Source of the DNA: Cervus elaphus
Lineage: Eukaryota > Chordata > Mammalia > Artiodactyla > Cervidae
DNA length: 64,000 nucleotides
Direction of reading: 5' to 3'
NCBI RefSeq assembly: GCF_910594005.1
Contig: NC_057832.1
Coordinates: forward strand, 100,823,152-100,887,151
A program made the position numbers and the translations under genes. Of the stretch, positions 21,087 through 30,860 are shown piece by piece. The notes under the pieces were generated by a model. It made no database searches. It was not told the DNA's origin and saw only the letters and a program-made list of their open reading frames with translations. Numbering within the stretch: the first letter of the stretch is position 1; each line of letters begins with the position of its first letter.

Positions 21087-21262
21087 GGCCATTACCAAAC
21101 AATAGTAAGAAAATTACTTTTAATTATCATGTTGTCCTTTTATAGCATCTCTCTTCACAAAATAAAACCAAACCAAACAACAAAAACCTCAAACTATTCT
21201 AAAAAGAAAATTTTAAAACCATTGAATTTCTGCAGTTTTTGAGTAATTGAATTCTATTTTGA

Positions 21263-21394
21263 TTTTTTTAAATTTATATATGTTTTGACTGTGTGGCTTG
21301 TGGAGTCCTAGTTCCACAATCAGTGATCAAACCTGGGCCCTTGGCAGTGAGAGCTTGGAGAATTAACCACTGGACTGCCAGGGAAGTCCCGCCG
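21263..21394 (-). mobile_element. CHR-type SINE with TSD
   Basis: Antisense: gactgtgtggcttgtgga, gtcctagttccacaatcag, tgatcaaacctgggccc, accactggactgccaggg. TSD ttctattttga (11 bp, perfect) at 21252-21262 and 21395-21405. Confidence 0.93.
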
Positions 21395-21485
21395 TTCTAT
21401 TTTGAACTCAGAAAGATCCTATGTACTCAAACTAAATTAAAATTTAGATGCAAGGAGACAGATGGATTTTCATATGAACAATAAT

Positions 21486-21650
21486 AATGAGGATGATGAA
21501 AATGTTTGGATGCTCGCTTTGTGCAAGCTGTATTTTGGGTCTTATCTGAGCCTCACTGGGAGGCTCCTCAATGGAGCCTCACTGGCAGCATTGTGTTTCC
21601 CATTTTGCGGATGAGGAAACTAACTTGCAGAGAAAGTGGGCTGTTGCTCA
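21486..21650 (-). mobile_element. MIR SINE, diverged
   Basis: Antisense MIR core cattttgcggatgaggaaac followed by gcagagaaagtgggctg. To the left, gagcctcactggg and gagcctcactggc form a local direct duplication at about 21548-21590. Confidence 0.5.
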
Positions 21651-22577
21651 TATCTACCCATACAGACCTTCTCTTGGTCAAGTGTACAGAAATAAATTTA
21701 TTCTTTAAACTTCTAAATGCCTGCTATGTGAGTCTGGAAAAAACAGAGCAGTATTTGGGTTACATACACATAAGAAAGTACAAATAAGAATAGAAGCTTC
21801 ATCATTATCAGGGTGTGCCGTCCTATCCTTGACAGTACGTTCTAATGGCATAAAGAAATGTCACCAAAGGGTTAAAGAGCTGGCTTAGCTGATTTTTCTA
21901 TTTCAGGCACAATTTTATTTAGGTAGTGATGGCCTTCATAGCCTGAGATAGAAAGCATTTGGCATTCTGCCCAGAACTTGCCAAGGGTTCAAGTATTAGG
22001 GAAAAAATTTATGGTTTAGGTTAATTTGGGATCTTGGCTGGTGGCCACGGCGTATATAGCTTCTGAGCTGAGAGTGGGGGAGGGGTGAGCTGAACTTCAC
22101 CTCCTGCCTTTAGTAAAAGGAGTGTGTGAGGAGAAGAGAAAAGGATGATATTAAGCAAAGAAAACAAAAATACTATTAGTGAAATGAGCAAGATCAGGAC
22201 CTCAGTCACCAGGTGCCTGGAGAGGCCCAGGCACGCTAGCTACAAGCGACGCTGGAATCAGGAAATAGGAGAGGTTGGTGAGAAGGAGCCTGTGCCTGAG
22301 TGCCGGAGAGGGGTGCTTGCTCAGGGCGGAAGTGCTCAGAGCTGGCGCAGCCCTGCTGCTGGGCAGACTGGAGGGGAGCCGGAGACCTGCTCTCACCGGG
22401 CTGGAGAGTTTAAAGGCCTAGAGCACGGTGACCCTGAAGGCCCAGACGGAGGCATCTCCCTACCACTACGCAAACACCAACTGGTGTATGAGGTGGGGAC
22501 GCCCAGTGTCGTCACCCCAAACAAAGACTTTAATATGGAATAAATGATTTCAAATGGGAATCACGTTTTTTGTTTGT
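21651..22577. other. Unassigned stretch with GC-rich segment
   Basis: Repeat-free as far as I can see. 22200-22530 is clearly GC-richer than its surroundings with about a dozen CpGs. It carries the longest frame in the window outside repeats (132 codons, plus, 22145-22543) and a short hairpin around gcctggagaggcccaggc. A TATA-like tatatagc lies at 22053. No known domain and no splice framework, so I do not call a gene; it may be a weak promoter or the remains of an LTR. Confidence 0.4.
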
Positions 22578-24217
22578 CCGCCGCTCGGTTTGTGTCCAAC
22601 TCTTTGCGACCCCATGGACTGCAGCACTCCAGGCTTCCCTGTCCTTCGCTGTCTCCCGGAGCTTGCTCAAACTCATGTCCATCGAGTCGGTGATGCCATC
22701 CAGCCATCTCATCCTCTGTCGTCCCCGTCTCCTCCTGCCTTCAATCTTTCCCAGCATGGGTGCTCAGTCGCTCAGTCATGTTCAACTCTTTGCAACCCCG
22801 TGGACTGTAGCCCGCCAGGCTCCTCTGTCCATGGGATTCTCCAGGCAAGAAGACTGGAGTTGGTTGCCACGCCCTTCTCCAGGGGATCTTCCCAACCCAG
22901 GGATTAAACCCACATCTCTTATGTCTCCTGCATTGGCAGGCGGGTTCTTTACCACTAGCACCACCTAGAAAGCTGTCAAGATCTTTTCTAATGAGTCGGC
23001 TCTTTGCCTTAGGTGACCAAAATATTGCAGCTTCACCTTCAGCATCAGTCCATCCAATGAATATTCAGGACTGATCTCCTTTAGGATGGACTGGTTGGAT
23101 CTCCTTGCAGTCCAAGGGACTCTCAGGAGTCTTCTCTAACACCACAGTTCAAAAGCATCAATTCTTCAGTGCTCAGCTTTCTTTGTAGTCCAACTCTCAC
23201 ATCCATACGTGACTACTGGAAAAACCATAACTTTGACTAGATGGACCTTTGTTGGTAAAGTCCAACAAAGCTTTTTAATATGCTATCTAGGTTGGTCATA
23301 ACTTTTCTTGCAAGGAGCAAGGGTCTTTTAATTTCATGGCTGTAGTCACCATGTGCAGTGATTTTGGAGCCCAATAAAATAGTCTGTCATTGTTCCCATT
23401 GTCTCCCCATCTATTTGCCATGAAGTGATGGAACTGGAGGCCATTATCTTCATTTTTTTATTACTGAGTTTTAAGATCTTCGTTTTTTGAATGTTGAGTT
23501 TTAAGCAAGCTTTTTCACTCTCTTCTTTCACCTCCATCAAGAGGCACTTTAGTTCCTCTTCACTTTCTGCCATTAATGTGGTGTCATCTGTGAATCTGAA
23601 GTTATTGATATTTCTCCCTACAATCTAGATTCCAGCTTGTGCTTCATCCAGTCTGGCATTTCACATAACGCACTCTGCTTATAAATTAAATAAGCAGGAT
23701 GACAATATACAACCTTGATACACTCCTTTCCCAATTTGGAACCAGTCCGTTGTTTCATGTTCAGTTCTAACTGTTGCTTCTTGACCTGCGTATAGGTTTT
23801 GCAAGAGGCAGGTAAGGTGGTCTAGTATTCCCATCTGTTGAAGAATTTTCCACAGTTTGTTGTGATCCACACAATCAAAGATTTTAATCAATAAAAAAGA
23901 TGTTTTCCTGGAACTCTCTTGCTTTTCCTATGATCCAATGGATGTTGGCAATTTGATCTCTGGTTCCTCTGCCTTTTCTACATCCAGCTTGAACATCTGG
24001 AAGTTCTCAGTTCACATACTGTTGAAGCCTGGCTTGGAGAATTTTGAGAATTAACTTTGCTAGCATGTGAAATGAGTGCAACTGTGCGGTAGTTTGAACA
24101 TTCTTTGGCTTTGCCCTTCTTTAGGATTGGAATGAAAACTGACCTTTTCTGGTCCTGTAGCCACTTCTGAGTTTTCCAAATTTGCTGGCATGTTGAGTGC
24201 AGTACTTTTAACAGATC
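22578..24217 (-). mobile_element. BovB LINE, antisense (left arm of head-to-head pair)
   Basis: 3' end at left (ctcggtttgtgtccaactc), through gccatctagccatctc-type 3' sequence, to the RT region at the right. It is truncated at gatctgttaaaagt read on the minus strand. The RT frames are shattered (the best is 70 codons at 23679-23891, with much of motif A lost in a deletion near 23885). Interrupted by Bov-tA at 22759-22974. It shares GATC (24214-24217) with the next BovB. Confidence 0.93.
22759..22974 (-). mobile_element. Bov-tA SINE nested in BovB
   Basis: Antisense full-length copy (gctcagtcgctcagtcatg through caccacctagaaagc) splitting the BovB 3' region at cccagcat / aagatcttttctaatgag. 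TSD not resolved. Confidence 0.93.
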
Positions 24218-25474
24218 ACATAGGCAGAAAAAGAAATGCAAAAAGGCAAAATGGTTGTCTGAAGAGGCCTTACAAATAGCTATGAAAAGAAGAGAAGCGA
24301 AAGGCAAAGGAGAAAAGGAAAGATATTCTGTTTGAATGCAGAGTTCCAGAGAACAGCAAGGAGAGATAAGAAAACCTTCCTCAGTGGTCAGTGCAAAGAA
24401 ATAGAGGAAAAAAATAGAATGGGAAAGACTAGAGATCTCTTCAAGAGAATTAGAGATACCAAGGGAACTTTTCATGCAAAGATCAGCACCATAAAGGACA
24501 GAAATGGTATGGACCTAACAGAAGCAGAAGATATTAAGAAGAGGTGGCAAGAATACACAGAAGAACTATACAAAAAAGATCTTCATGACCCAGATAACCA
24601 CAATGGTGTGATCGCTCACCTAGAGCCAGACATCCTGAAATGCGAAGTCAAGTGGGCCTTAGGAAGCTTCACTTAGAACAAAGCTAGTGGAGGGGATGGA
24701 ATTCCAGTTGAGCTATTTCAAATCCGAAAAGATGATGCTGTGAAAGTGCTGCGCTCAATATGCCAGCAAGTTTGGAAAACTCAGCAGTGGCCACAGGACT
24801 GGAAAAGGTTCAGTTTTCATTCTAATCCCAAAGAAAGACAATGCCAAAGAATGTGCATACTACTGCACAATTGCACTCATCTCACTTGCTAGTAAAGTAA
24901 TGCTCAAAATTCTCCAAGCCAGGCTTCAACAGTACATGAACCATGAACTCCCAGATGTTCAAGCTGGATTTAGAAAAGGCAGAGGAACCAGAGATCAAAT
25001 TGCCAACATCTGCTGGATCATAGAAAAAGCAAGAGAGTTCCAGAAAAACATCTATTTCTGCTTTATTGACTATGCCAAAGCCTTTGACTGTGTGGCTCAT
25101 AACAAACTGTGGAAAATTCTTAAAGAGATGGGAATACCAGACCACCTGACCTGCCTCCTGAGAAATCTGTATGCAGGTCAGGAAGCAACAGTTAGAACTG
25201 GACATGGAACAACAGACTGGTTCCAAATCTGGAAAGGAGTATGTCAAAGCTGTATATTGTCACCCTGCTTATTTAACTTACATGCAGAGTACATCATGAG
25301 AAATGATGGACTGGATGAAGCACAAGCTGGATTCAAGATTTCCAGGAGAAATATCAATAACCTCAGATATGCAGATGACACCACATTTATGGCAGAAAGA
25401 GAAGAAGAACTAAAGAGCCTGCTGATGAAAGTGAAAGAGGAAAGTGAAGTAGTTGGCTTAAAACTCAACATTCA
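24214..25474 (+). mobile_element. BovB LINE, sense (right arm), lacks 3' end
   Basis: Sense BovB from the linker between endonuclease and RT (cataggcagaaaaagaaatg, gaggccttacaaatagctat, gcaaagaaatagaggaaa) through the RT. It stops abruptly at cttaaaactcaacattca, about 80 bases after the YADD codons. Target-primed copies keep the 3' end, so this piece without a 3' end is structurally abnormal. It contains two frame fragments, 24332-24676 and 24900-25481. Confidence 0.93.
24332..24676 (+). pseudogene. BovB linker/pre-RT fragment
   Basis: 114 codons of the charged linker before the RT core (KRIRDTKGTFHAKISTIKDR, then HLEPDILKCEVKWA). It ends at a TAG just after GSFT, so the RT frame is interrupted. 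No domain with independent activity. Confidence 0.8.
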
Positions 25475-25481
25475 TGTATGA
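24900..25481 (+). pseudogene. BovB reverse transcriptase, core fragment
   Basis: 193 codons of RTE-type RT. Motif A is FIDYAKAFD at residues 55-63. The motif-B block reads QSCILSPCLFNL at 116-127, with Ser where the sister copy at 14.3-15.0 kb has Gly. Motif C is an intact YADD at 157-160. The frame reads out of BovB into unrelated sequence after residue 191, because the element is cut at 25474. The thumb and C-terminus are absent; inactive. Confidence 0.88.
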
Positions 25482-26375
25482 GTCAATGAATAAATAAGTA
25501 CATCGATGAATGAATGGAGGAAGAAGGAAGGAAGGAAAAGGAAAGAAGAAAGGAAGGGAGCCCTTATTTGTACTTTGTGTCAATTTCTATGGAATCCCCA
25601 TAGACATTCCCATTGTGCCTGGTTTTGAACTATCAGTATGAAGTCACTGCACAGAGTTGATAAGACATGCAGAGAAGTGGCTCTCTTGGGCGAGTACAAG
25701 CCAGCCACAGCCTGCCACTTGGTCTGCCCTGCTCTCAGGAATCTAGTTGGTCTTCATCCATAAAGTAGAGACAACTGCAATAAGGTGATTCTGTGTCCCT
25801 CCCCCTGCACTAATGACAGGTTCACCACAGGATACAAAATTGGAGCTTGATATGCTTTAGAACTTCAAGTGTTAATCAAAACTTTCATAATGTTGCCAAA
25901 TTCTTTGGTGGTTTTATATCAAATAAAACCCTCTGGTCGGGTTTCAGATGTGTCTGAAAATTACTTGTAAAGTTATTAGGATAACAAAATATAATTTTGC
26001 TACTAAAACTACTAAAACATGTTAATTAAAACATACTAATGTCCTTTGAGTAGTTCGTATGGAATACCAACAATGTTTTAAAGCTATTTCACTTCACAGA
26101 TTGTTTCAATGACATTTTCTGGATCAAAAGTTCTGAAAATCCATGATAATTCTGGTTTTTAATTGGGGGAGAGTTGCTTATATCTTTAGAGTTAATGCAG
26201 TGTTGAGACAGTAAATATTTGTTTAAAGACCTTACAGAAATTGGACATTAAAGTTATCTGTCATAAAAGAAATAATGTACCAATTCCCATAATCAGAGTT
26301 AAATGAGAGTCAAAGCCTCCAAGTCCTAGTTGGTCTCTTTTTTATTATTCTCTGTTACCTCGCTGCACCCATTTA
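25475..26375. other. Unassigned AT-rich stretch
   Basis: About 0.9 kb with no known repeat apart from the (GGAA)-type tract just after the BovB. No coding potential seen. Confidence 0.5.
25516..25560. repeat. (GGAA)n-type purine tract
   Basis: Impure ggaag/gaaag repeats directly 3' of the truncated BovB; low complexity. Confidence 0.8.
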
Positions 26376-26379
26376 TTCT

Positions 26380-26745
26380 CCTCCTTCTCAGCTTTGCACC
26401 ACAATCTGAGAGTTGGACCCTGTGATTGCATCATTAAGTTCCCTGGCATTGGCTTGAATTTGGCAAATGGGAGGCGAAAGATTGGAGGGCGGGAGGGGAT
26501 TAGTCCAGATATTTCTTCTTCCTTCCTTCCTTGCTCTGGATCCACATCTTGGGCAGCAGGCGGGTCCTTCCATGCAAATACTTCCCACTGGGTGAACTTC
26601 TTCCCCAGTGACACCATTTCCTTCCTTTGTCTCTTCCTTCCAAGGGAGTCTAGTGGCTGGACACCGTTGGCCAGCCTCTGGGTTCCTGGCTCTCCTTCAT
26701 TTGTTCCCGAAACCCTGCCTCCCACCCCATGCCCCCAGTCTGAAA
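26380..26745. mobile_element. Possible ancient interspersed repeat
   Basis: The order aagattggagggcgggag, atatttcttcttccttcc, ggatccacatcttgggcag, tccttccatgcaaatac and ggacaccgttggccagcc resembles a mammal-wide repeat that I have seen but cannot name with certainty. Frames of 126-131 codons are open on both strands, a by-product of composition. Confidence 0.35.
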
Positions 26746-27290
26746 TCTCCCCGTCACTCAGGTCTGTTTATCTGAACCATCTGCAGTGAATTCTGCTTTC
26801 TGCCGAGTTCCTGCCCTGAGACGTTCACATTGTGCTCTTTTGTTTGTAATTTCCATTAATTGTGAATGTCCTTCTAAGAGCAGTGTGTTTGTGTTCTTTC
26901 CCTTTTGATGAGATTTATTTAAAGCCTCGTACAGTACGAGCCACAGCCAGTCAGACCAGGTGCTCACTTGTGTGTTGTTCTGGTACCTTCTGGATGAATA
27001 GCAACCTTTTTTTTTTTCTTTTTAGTACAATAAAACCTAATTCCAAGATATTGGGGTTGAAAGGAGATAAATAAAAAAAAATTACTGATGAGGTCTAAAA
27101 TAAAATGCATTAGCTGATTCTGCAGCCAAGGCAATGGCCTTCAGTTTTGATTCTGTTATTTCCTTTGTTTGAAGTGGGTTTTTTTTTTTTTTTAATTGAA
27201 ACTGAATTTTCCTCTGCTCTCTTTTTGAGATGTGGCAAATTTATAAATCCAAGCCCCAGAATTAGAAAAAAAAATCATAAAGCAATAGTA
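26746..27290. other. Unassigned stretch
   Basis: About 550 bases. Contains a compact palindrome ctcgtacagtacgag (26926-26940), T-rich tracts at 27007-27025 and 27180-27195, and no identified repeat. Confidence 0.45.
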
Positions 27291-28167
27291 CCTAAACTTT
27301 AGTGAATGTCAGGGTCTAGAGAATTTGTTAGGACAAGGACTACTGGGCCCCATTCCCAGAATTTCTGATTCAGTATGTGGCATAGTAAGAAATATATTTG
27401 ATCTTTTTTCCCTGGTTCCTGGAACAGAGCTCCTACAACCTTTAGAGTTTTTTGAGCAATAGGAGTGGCTTGTTCGTAAGGAGCCCCTTTTGAGTGCACC
27501 AGTAGTTTATGTGAGTTGGGTGATGGGATGGAGCCGATGGGGCTGATTATCAGAGAGACCAAGCAGCAACTAAATGCTGGAGCTTTCGGCCTGATCCACT
27601 GACCTCTGGGAATGGGTGGGGAGCTGGAGATGAAGCTGCGTCAGAACTCTTGAGCAAGAAGATTTGATGATCCTCAGGACTGGCGAACCACCCAACTCCA
27701 TGGGACAGAATCTCTGCCTAGGGATCCTCTCAGACCTCACCTATGTACCTCTTCATCTGGGTGTTCATCTGCATCCTCTAAAGTGATCTGGTAAATGCAA
27801 GAAGATGTTTTCTTGGGCTTTGTGAACCATCCCAGCAAATTATCAAACCCAAGGAGGAGGTTGTAGGAACTCAGATTTAGAGCCGGTTTGGTCAGAAGCA
27901 TCTGGTGTCTGAAGTGGGAGCCGTCTTGTGGGACTGAGCCCTTCAGCCGTAGAGTCTGACACTGTCTCTAGGTAGATGGTGTCAGAGTTGAGTTAAATTT
28001 AGAAGACACACAATCTGTGTCCCTTAGATCTGGAGGATTGTTTGGGGTGCTGGGGAATACCCCAGAAGTAGGTGTAAGGTGGGACCTGAGGACCAACACT
28101 GCTAATGTGTTTCCAGATGTTGTTGATGTTGCTTGGTCCAGGGACACACTTTGTGAATCCCTGCAGT
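27291..28167 (-). mobile_element. MER5A, split by an LTR
   Basis: Left half 27291-27378 (ctaaactttagtgaatg, gaatttgttagg, ctgggccccattccc, tttctgattcagtat). Right half 28067-28167 (agtaggtgtaaggtggg, gttgatgttgcttggtcc, acacactttgtgaatccc). The two are consecutive parts of one antisense MER5A. The split point duplicates agta-t/g-gt, as expected for an LTR insertion. Confidence 0.75.
27379..28064 (+). mobile_element. Solo LTR, unnamed ERV family
   Basis: Same family as the copy at 46225-47015: gttcctggaacagagct near the 5' end, atgtacctcttcatctggg, gttcatctgcatcctct, tctggtaaatgcaag, attatcaaacccaaggagg, gcatctggtgtctgaagtgg, ttgtgggactgagccc and gtgtcagagttgagttaaat. The AATAAA seen in the other copy has decayed here. 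Placed inside MER5A. Family name not asserted. Confidence 0.65.
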
Positions 28168-29143
28168 AAATAAACTGGATCACAGAACAGACGGTTGTCT
28201 GGTGGCCCTCCAGATTATTCTCCATGTTACAGTTTATATTGGTGCTCTGTGTTGCTTGTGAGAGAAGGGGAGATAATAAATCAGCTAAAATTTTTTTGTT
28301 GTTTTCCCCTAAGTATTAAGTATTTTTCTCAAGATTTTTATCTCTCATGCATTATTTTATGTTCACAGTGTAAAGAACCCTCGGAAGACAGTTGTCTTGG
28401 GTCCTTTCCTAAACTCCTAATGGGTTTTATTTCAGTTTCCCAAAGTAGTGACTGTATATATTTTCCAGTTATATAGATGTAACTTATTATAAAAGAGTTA
28501 ATTCATTTGCTGTTACAAAGACATATTTGAATGATTTTAATTCCTTATTGGAAATGTTCTGTTTCCACTGTCATGGAGAATGGGTCAGGCACGTAAATCA
28601 AATAAATACATTTTAGTGCTTAACGACTTTTGTACTTCCTTACTAGCCTCAAAGTGCAGGAGGAACTAAGAAAAGACACAGTATTTCAAAGAAAATAGTG
28701 GCTATGCTGTTGTAACACTAGTTGGACTTATGTCAAAGCAGGATATGCATAAATCTAGAGAATTTCTAGATTTCATAAATTTCTTTTTATGAGAAAAGAA
28801 TAAACCATACCAAAATAACTGGGTTTAACCTGGCATTATAGTTATTGTTGAATATATTAGGAGACTTAAGATAGAAAACTGAAGCAAAGGAAAAGCTCAT
28901 AAATTTTAACGAAATCGTAAACGCTTTAGGAGTTTTCATGTTCAAAGTCAGCTCACAGCTGGAGGATACTAGGAAGGTAACCAGGTTCTTAACATGACTC
29001 ATGGCAACCTGACTCCCATCTTGGAAGATGGATTAAGTTGCTACATCTGGGGCCATGGCCCAGCCTACATGAATTAGGACACACTTCTTAGTGGTATTCC
29101 AATCTGACTGCCCAGAACTAGATTTATTTGAGTTCCTTTAAAA
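28168..29143. other. Unassigned AT-rich stretch
   Basis: About 1 kb of probable unique sequence, including a 9-bp-arm palindrome aaatctaga/tctagattt (28751-28773). No repeats identified. It is contiguous, once the L1 at 29157-30273 is removed, with the exon-like segment at 30328. Confidence 0.5.
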
Positions 29144-29752
29144 ATATTGCTTTAAACATTCTGACATGAAGCATAGCAATATTTTCTTTAGATTTGTCTC
29201 TTAAGGCAAAGGAAACAAAAGCAAAAATAAATAAATGCAACCAAATTAAACTTAAAAAGCTTTTGCACAGCAAAGGAAACCACGGACAAGACAAACAGGC
29301 AGCCTACTGAGTGTGAGAAAATGTTTGCAGATGATATGATATTGATATTAATCTGATAACGGGGTAATATCCAAAATATATAAACAGCTCACACAGCTTG
29401 ATAGCAAAATGATAAATAACCCCCCAAAAATGGGAAGACCTGAAAAGACATTTTTCCAAAGGAGACATACAAATGGCCAACAGGCCCATGGAAAGATGCT
29501 CAAATTGCTAATCATCAGAGAAATGCAAATCAAAACCACAAAGAGGTATCATCTCACACCTGTCAGAATGGCTGTCATCAAGAAGACCACAAATAAATAT
29601 AGGCAAGGATGTGGAGAAAAGGGAACCCTCTCACATTGTTAGTAAAGTGGTGTAGCCATTATGGAAAATGGGTCTGAAGAGTTGTAAAACAACTAAAAAT
29701 AGAACTACCACATGATCCAGCAGTTCCATTCCTTGGATATATTAATATATAT

Positions 29753-29886
29753 CCGACTCAATCACCGACTCAATGGACATGAGTTTGAGCAAGCTCCAAG
29801 AGTTGGTGATGGACAGGGAGGCCTGGCATGCTGCAGTCCATGGGGTCACAAAGAGTCAGACATGACTGAGCGACTGAACAGCAACA
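29753..29886 (+). mobile_element. BovB 3' end inside L1
   Basis: Sense: actcaatggacatgagtttg, ttggtgatggacagggagg, tccatggggtcacaaagag, catgactgagcgactgaac. It joins L1 ORF2 sequence on the left to L1 3'UTR on the right, with the intervening L1 sequence missing. Confidence 0.9.
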
Positions 29887-29986
29887 ATACAAGGCTATAT
29901 TATACAGCGCAGGGCGTACTGTCAATATTTTATAATAACTTGAAGTATAATCTATAAAAATTTTGAATTACCATGTTGTATACTTG

Positions 29987-30195
29987 GGCTTCCCTGGTGC
30001 TCAGATGGTAAAGAATCTGCAATGCAGGAGACCGGGTTCAATCATTGGGTGGGGAAGATCCCCTGGAAGAGGAAATGGCAACCCACTCCAATATTCTTGC
30101 CTGAAGAAGTCCATGGACAGAGGAGCCTGGCGGGCTACAGAGGAGTCCATGGGGTCTCAAAGAGTCGGACATGACTAAGTGAGCAACACACACAC
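29987..30195 (+). mobile_element. Bov-tA SINE nested in L1 3'UTR
   Basis: Sense: ggcttccctggtgctcagat, gaccgggttcaatcattgg, ggcaacccactccaatattc, then agtcggacatgactaagtg and a short (CA)n tail. The L1 reading ttgtatacttg|aaactaatg is restored on removal. TSD acttg at 29982-29986 and 30196-30200. Confidence 0.92.
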
Positions 30196-30235
30196 ACTTG
30201 AAACTAATGTAATATTATAAAGCAACTATACCTCA

Positions 30236-30273
30236 ATACACACACACACACACACATATATACACACATATAT
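30236..30273. repeat. (CA)n/(TA)n microsatellite
   Basis: Compound CA and TA tract standing where the L1 poly(A) tail should be, immediately before the right TSD. Confidence 0.9.
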
Positions 30274-30327
30274 ATATTGCTTTAAATTGTCACCGTCTTC
30301 TGAATGACACATGACTGTCCTTGGCAG

Positions 30328-30395
30328 ATGGAAAGGCAGATCCTCCTGCCTTTGAAGTTGAAGCCTCATATTATAAGCACAGTAGTGGCACGCAG
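30328..30395 (+). other. Exon-like segment, unproven
   Basis: A 68-bp segment with a plausible 3' splice site (gactgtccttggcag) and a good 5' splice site (cgcag followed by gtaagg). Two of three forward frames are open across it. One gives GKADPPAFEVEASYYKHSSG after a split first codon, the other starts with ATG and reads MERQILLPLKLK. I recognise neither. It lies in unique sequence between an L1 and a Bov-tA. It could be a real short exon, a cryptic exon or chance. Confidence 0.22.
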
Positions 30396-30443
30396 GTAAG
30401 GCAGGTAGAAGCAACTTTGACACTAATATTATTCCAGGGAAGG

Positions 30444-30762
30444 GCTTCCCTAGTAGCTCACCTGGTAAAGAATCTGCCTGCAATGCAGGAGACCCTGGTT
30501 TGATTCCTGGGTCGGGAAGATCCCCTGGAAAATGGATAGGCTTCCCACTCCTGTATTCTTGGGCTTCCGTGGTGACTCAGTGAGTAAAGAATCCACCTGC
30601 ACTGCAGGAGACCTGGGTTTGATCTCTGGGTTGGGAAGGCCCCCTGGAGAAGGGAATGGTTGCCCACTCCAGTATTCTGGCCTGGAGGATTCCATGGACT
30701 GTATAGCCCATGGGGTCGCCAAGAGTCGGACATGTCTGAGTGACTTTCACACGCACACTTAC
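30444..30762 (+). mobile_element. Dimeric Bov-tA SINE with TSD
   Basis: Two tRNA-Glu-like heads in tandem: ggcttccctagtagctcacc with tttgattcctgggtcg, then gggcttccgtggtgactcag with tttgatctctgggttgg. A single full Bov-A body ends in agtcggacatgtctgagtg. Perfect 11-bp TSD tccagggaagg at 30433-30443 and 30763-30773 proves that the dimer inserted as one unit. Confidence 0.93.
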
Positions 30763-30860
30763 TCCAGGGAAGGTAACTAAGGCACTTTTAACTGGAGGCA
30801 GTACTCTCTCAGATTCCTTCCTCTACAACTTGACTTGAGATAATGAGCTTTTCTCCTTAT

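Larger units (their letters stand above)
29157..30273 (+). mobile_element. L1 sense, with TSD and internal replacement
   Basis: Sense L1 ORF2 end (aagcttttgcacagcaaagg, tccaaaggagacatacaaat, catcagagaaatgcaaatc, gaaaagggaaccctctc) and 3'UTR (ggctatattatacagcgcag, taatattataaagcaac). Perfect 13-bp TSD atattgctttaaa at 29144-29156 and 30274-30286. A BovB end and a Bov-tA lie inside. Roughly the last part of ORF2 and the start of the 3'UTR are missing where the BovB sits. The tail has become a CA/TA microsatellite. Confidence 0.9.

Noticed and set aside
22570..22968. 132-codon plus-strand frame
   Set aside because: Antisense reading through BovB and Bov-tA; no protein meaning.
22578..25474. Simple twin-priming inversion of one BovB
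   Set aside because: The two arms overlap by about 0.7 kb of RT sequence and differ at many bases; twin priming gives non-overlapping arms from one RNA.
26345..26789. Facing frames of 126 and 131 codons
   Set aside because: Both strands open across the same bases, over a likely ancient repeat.
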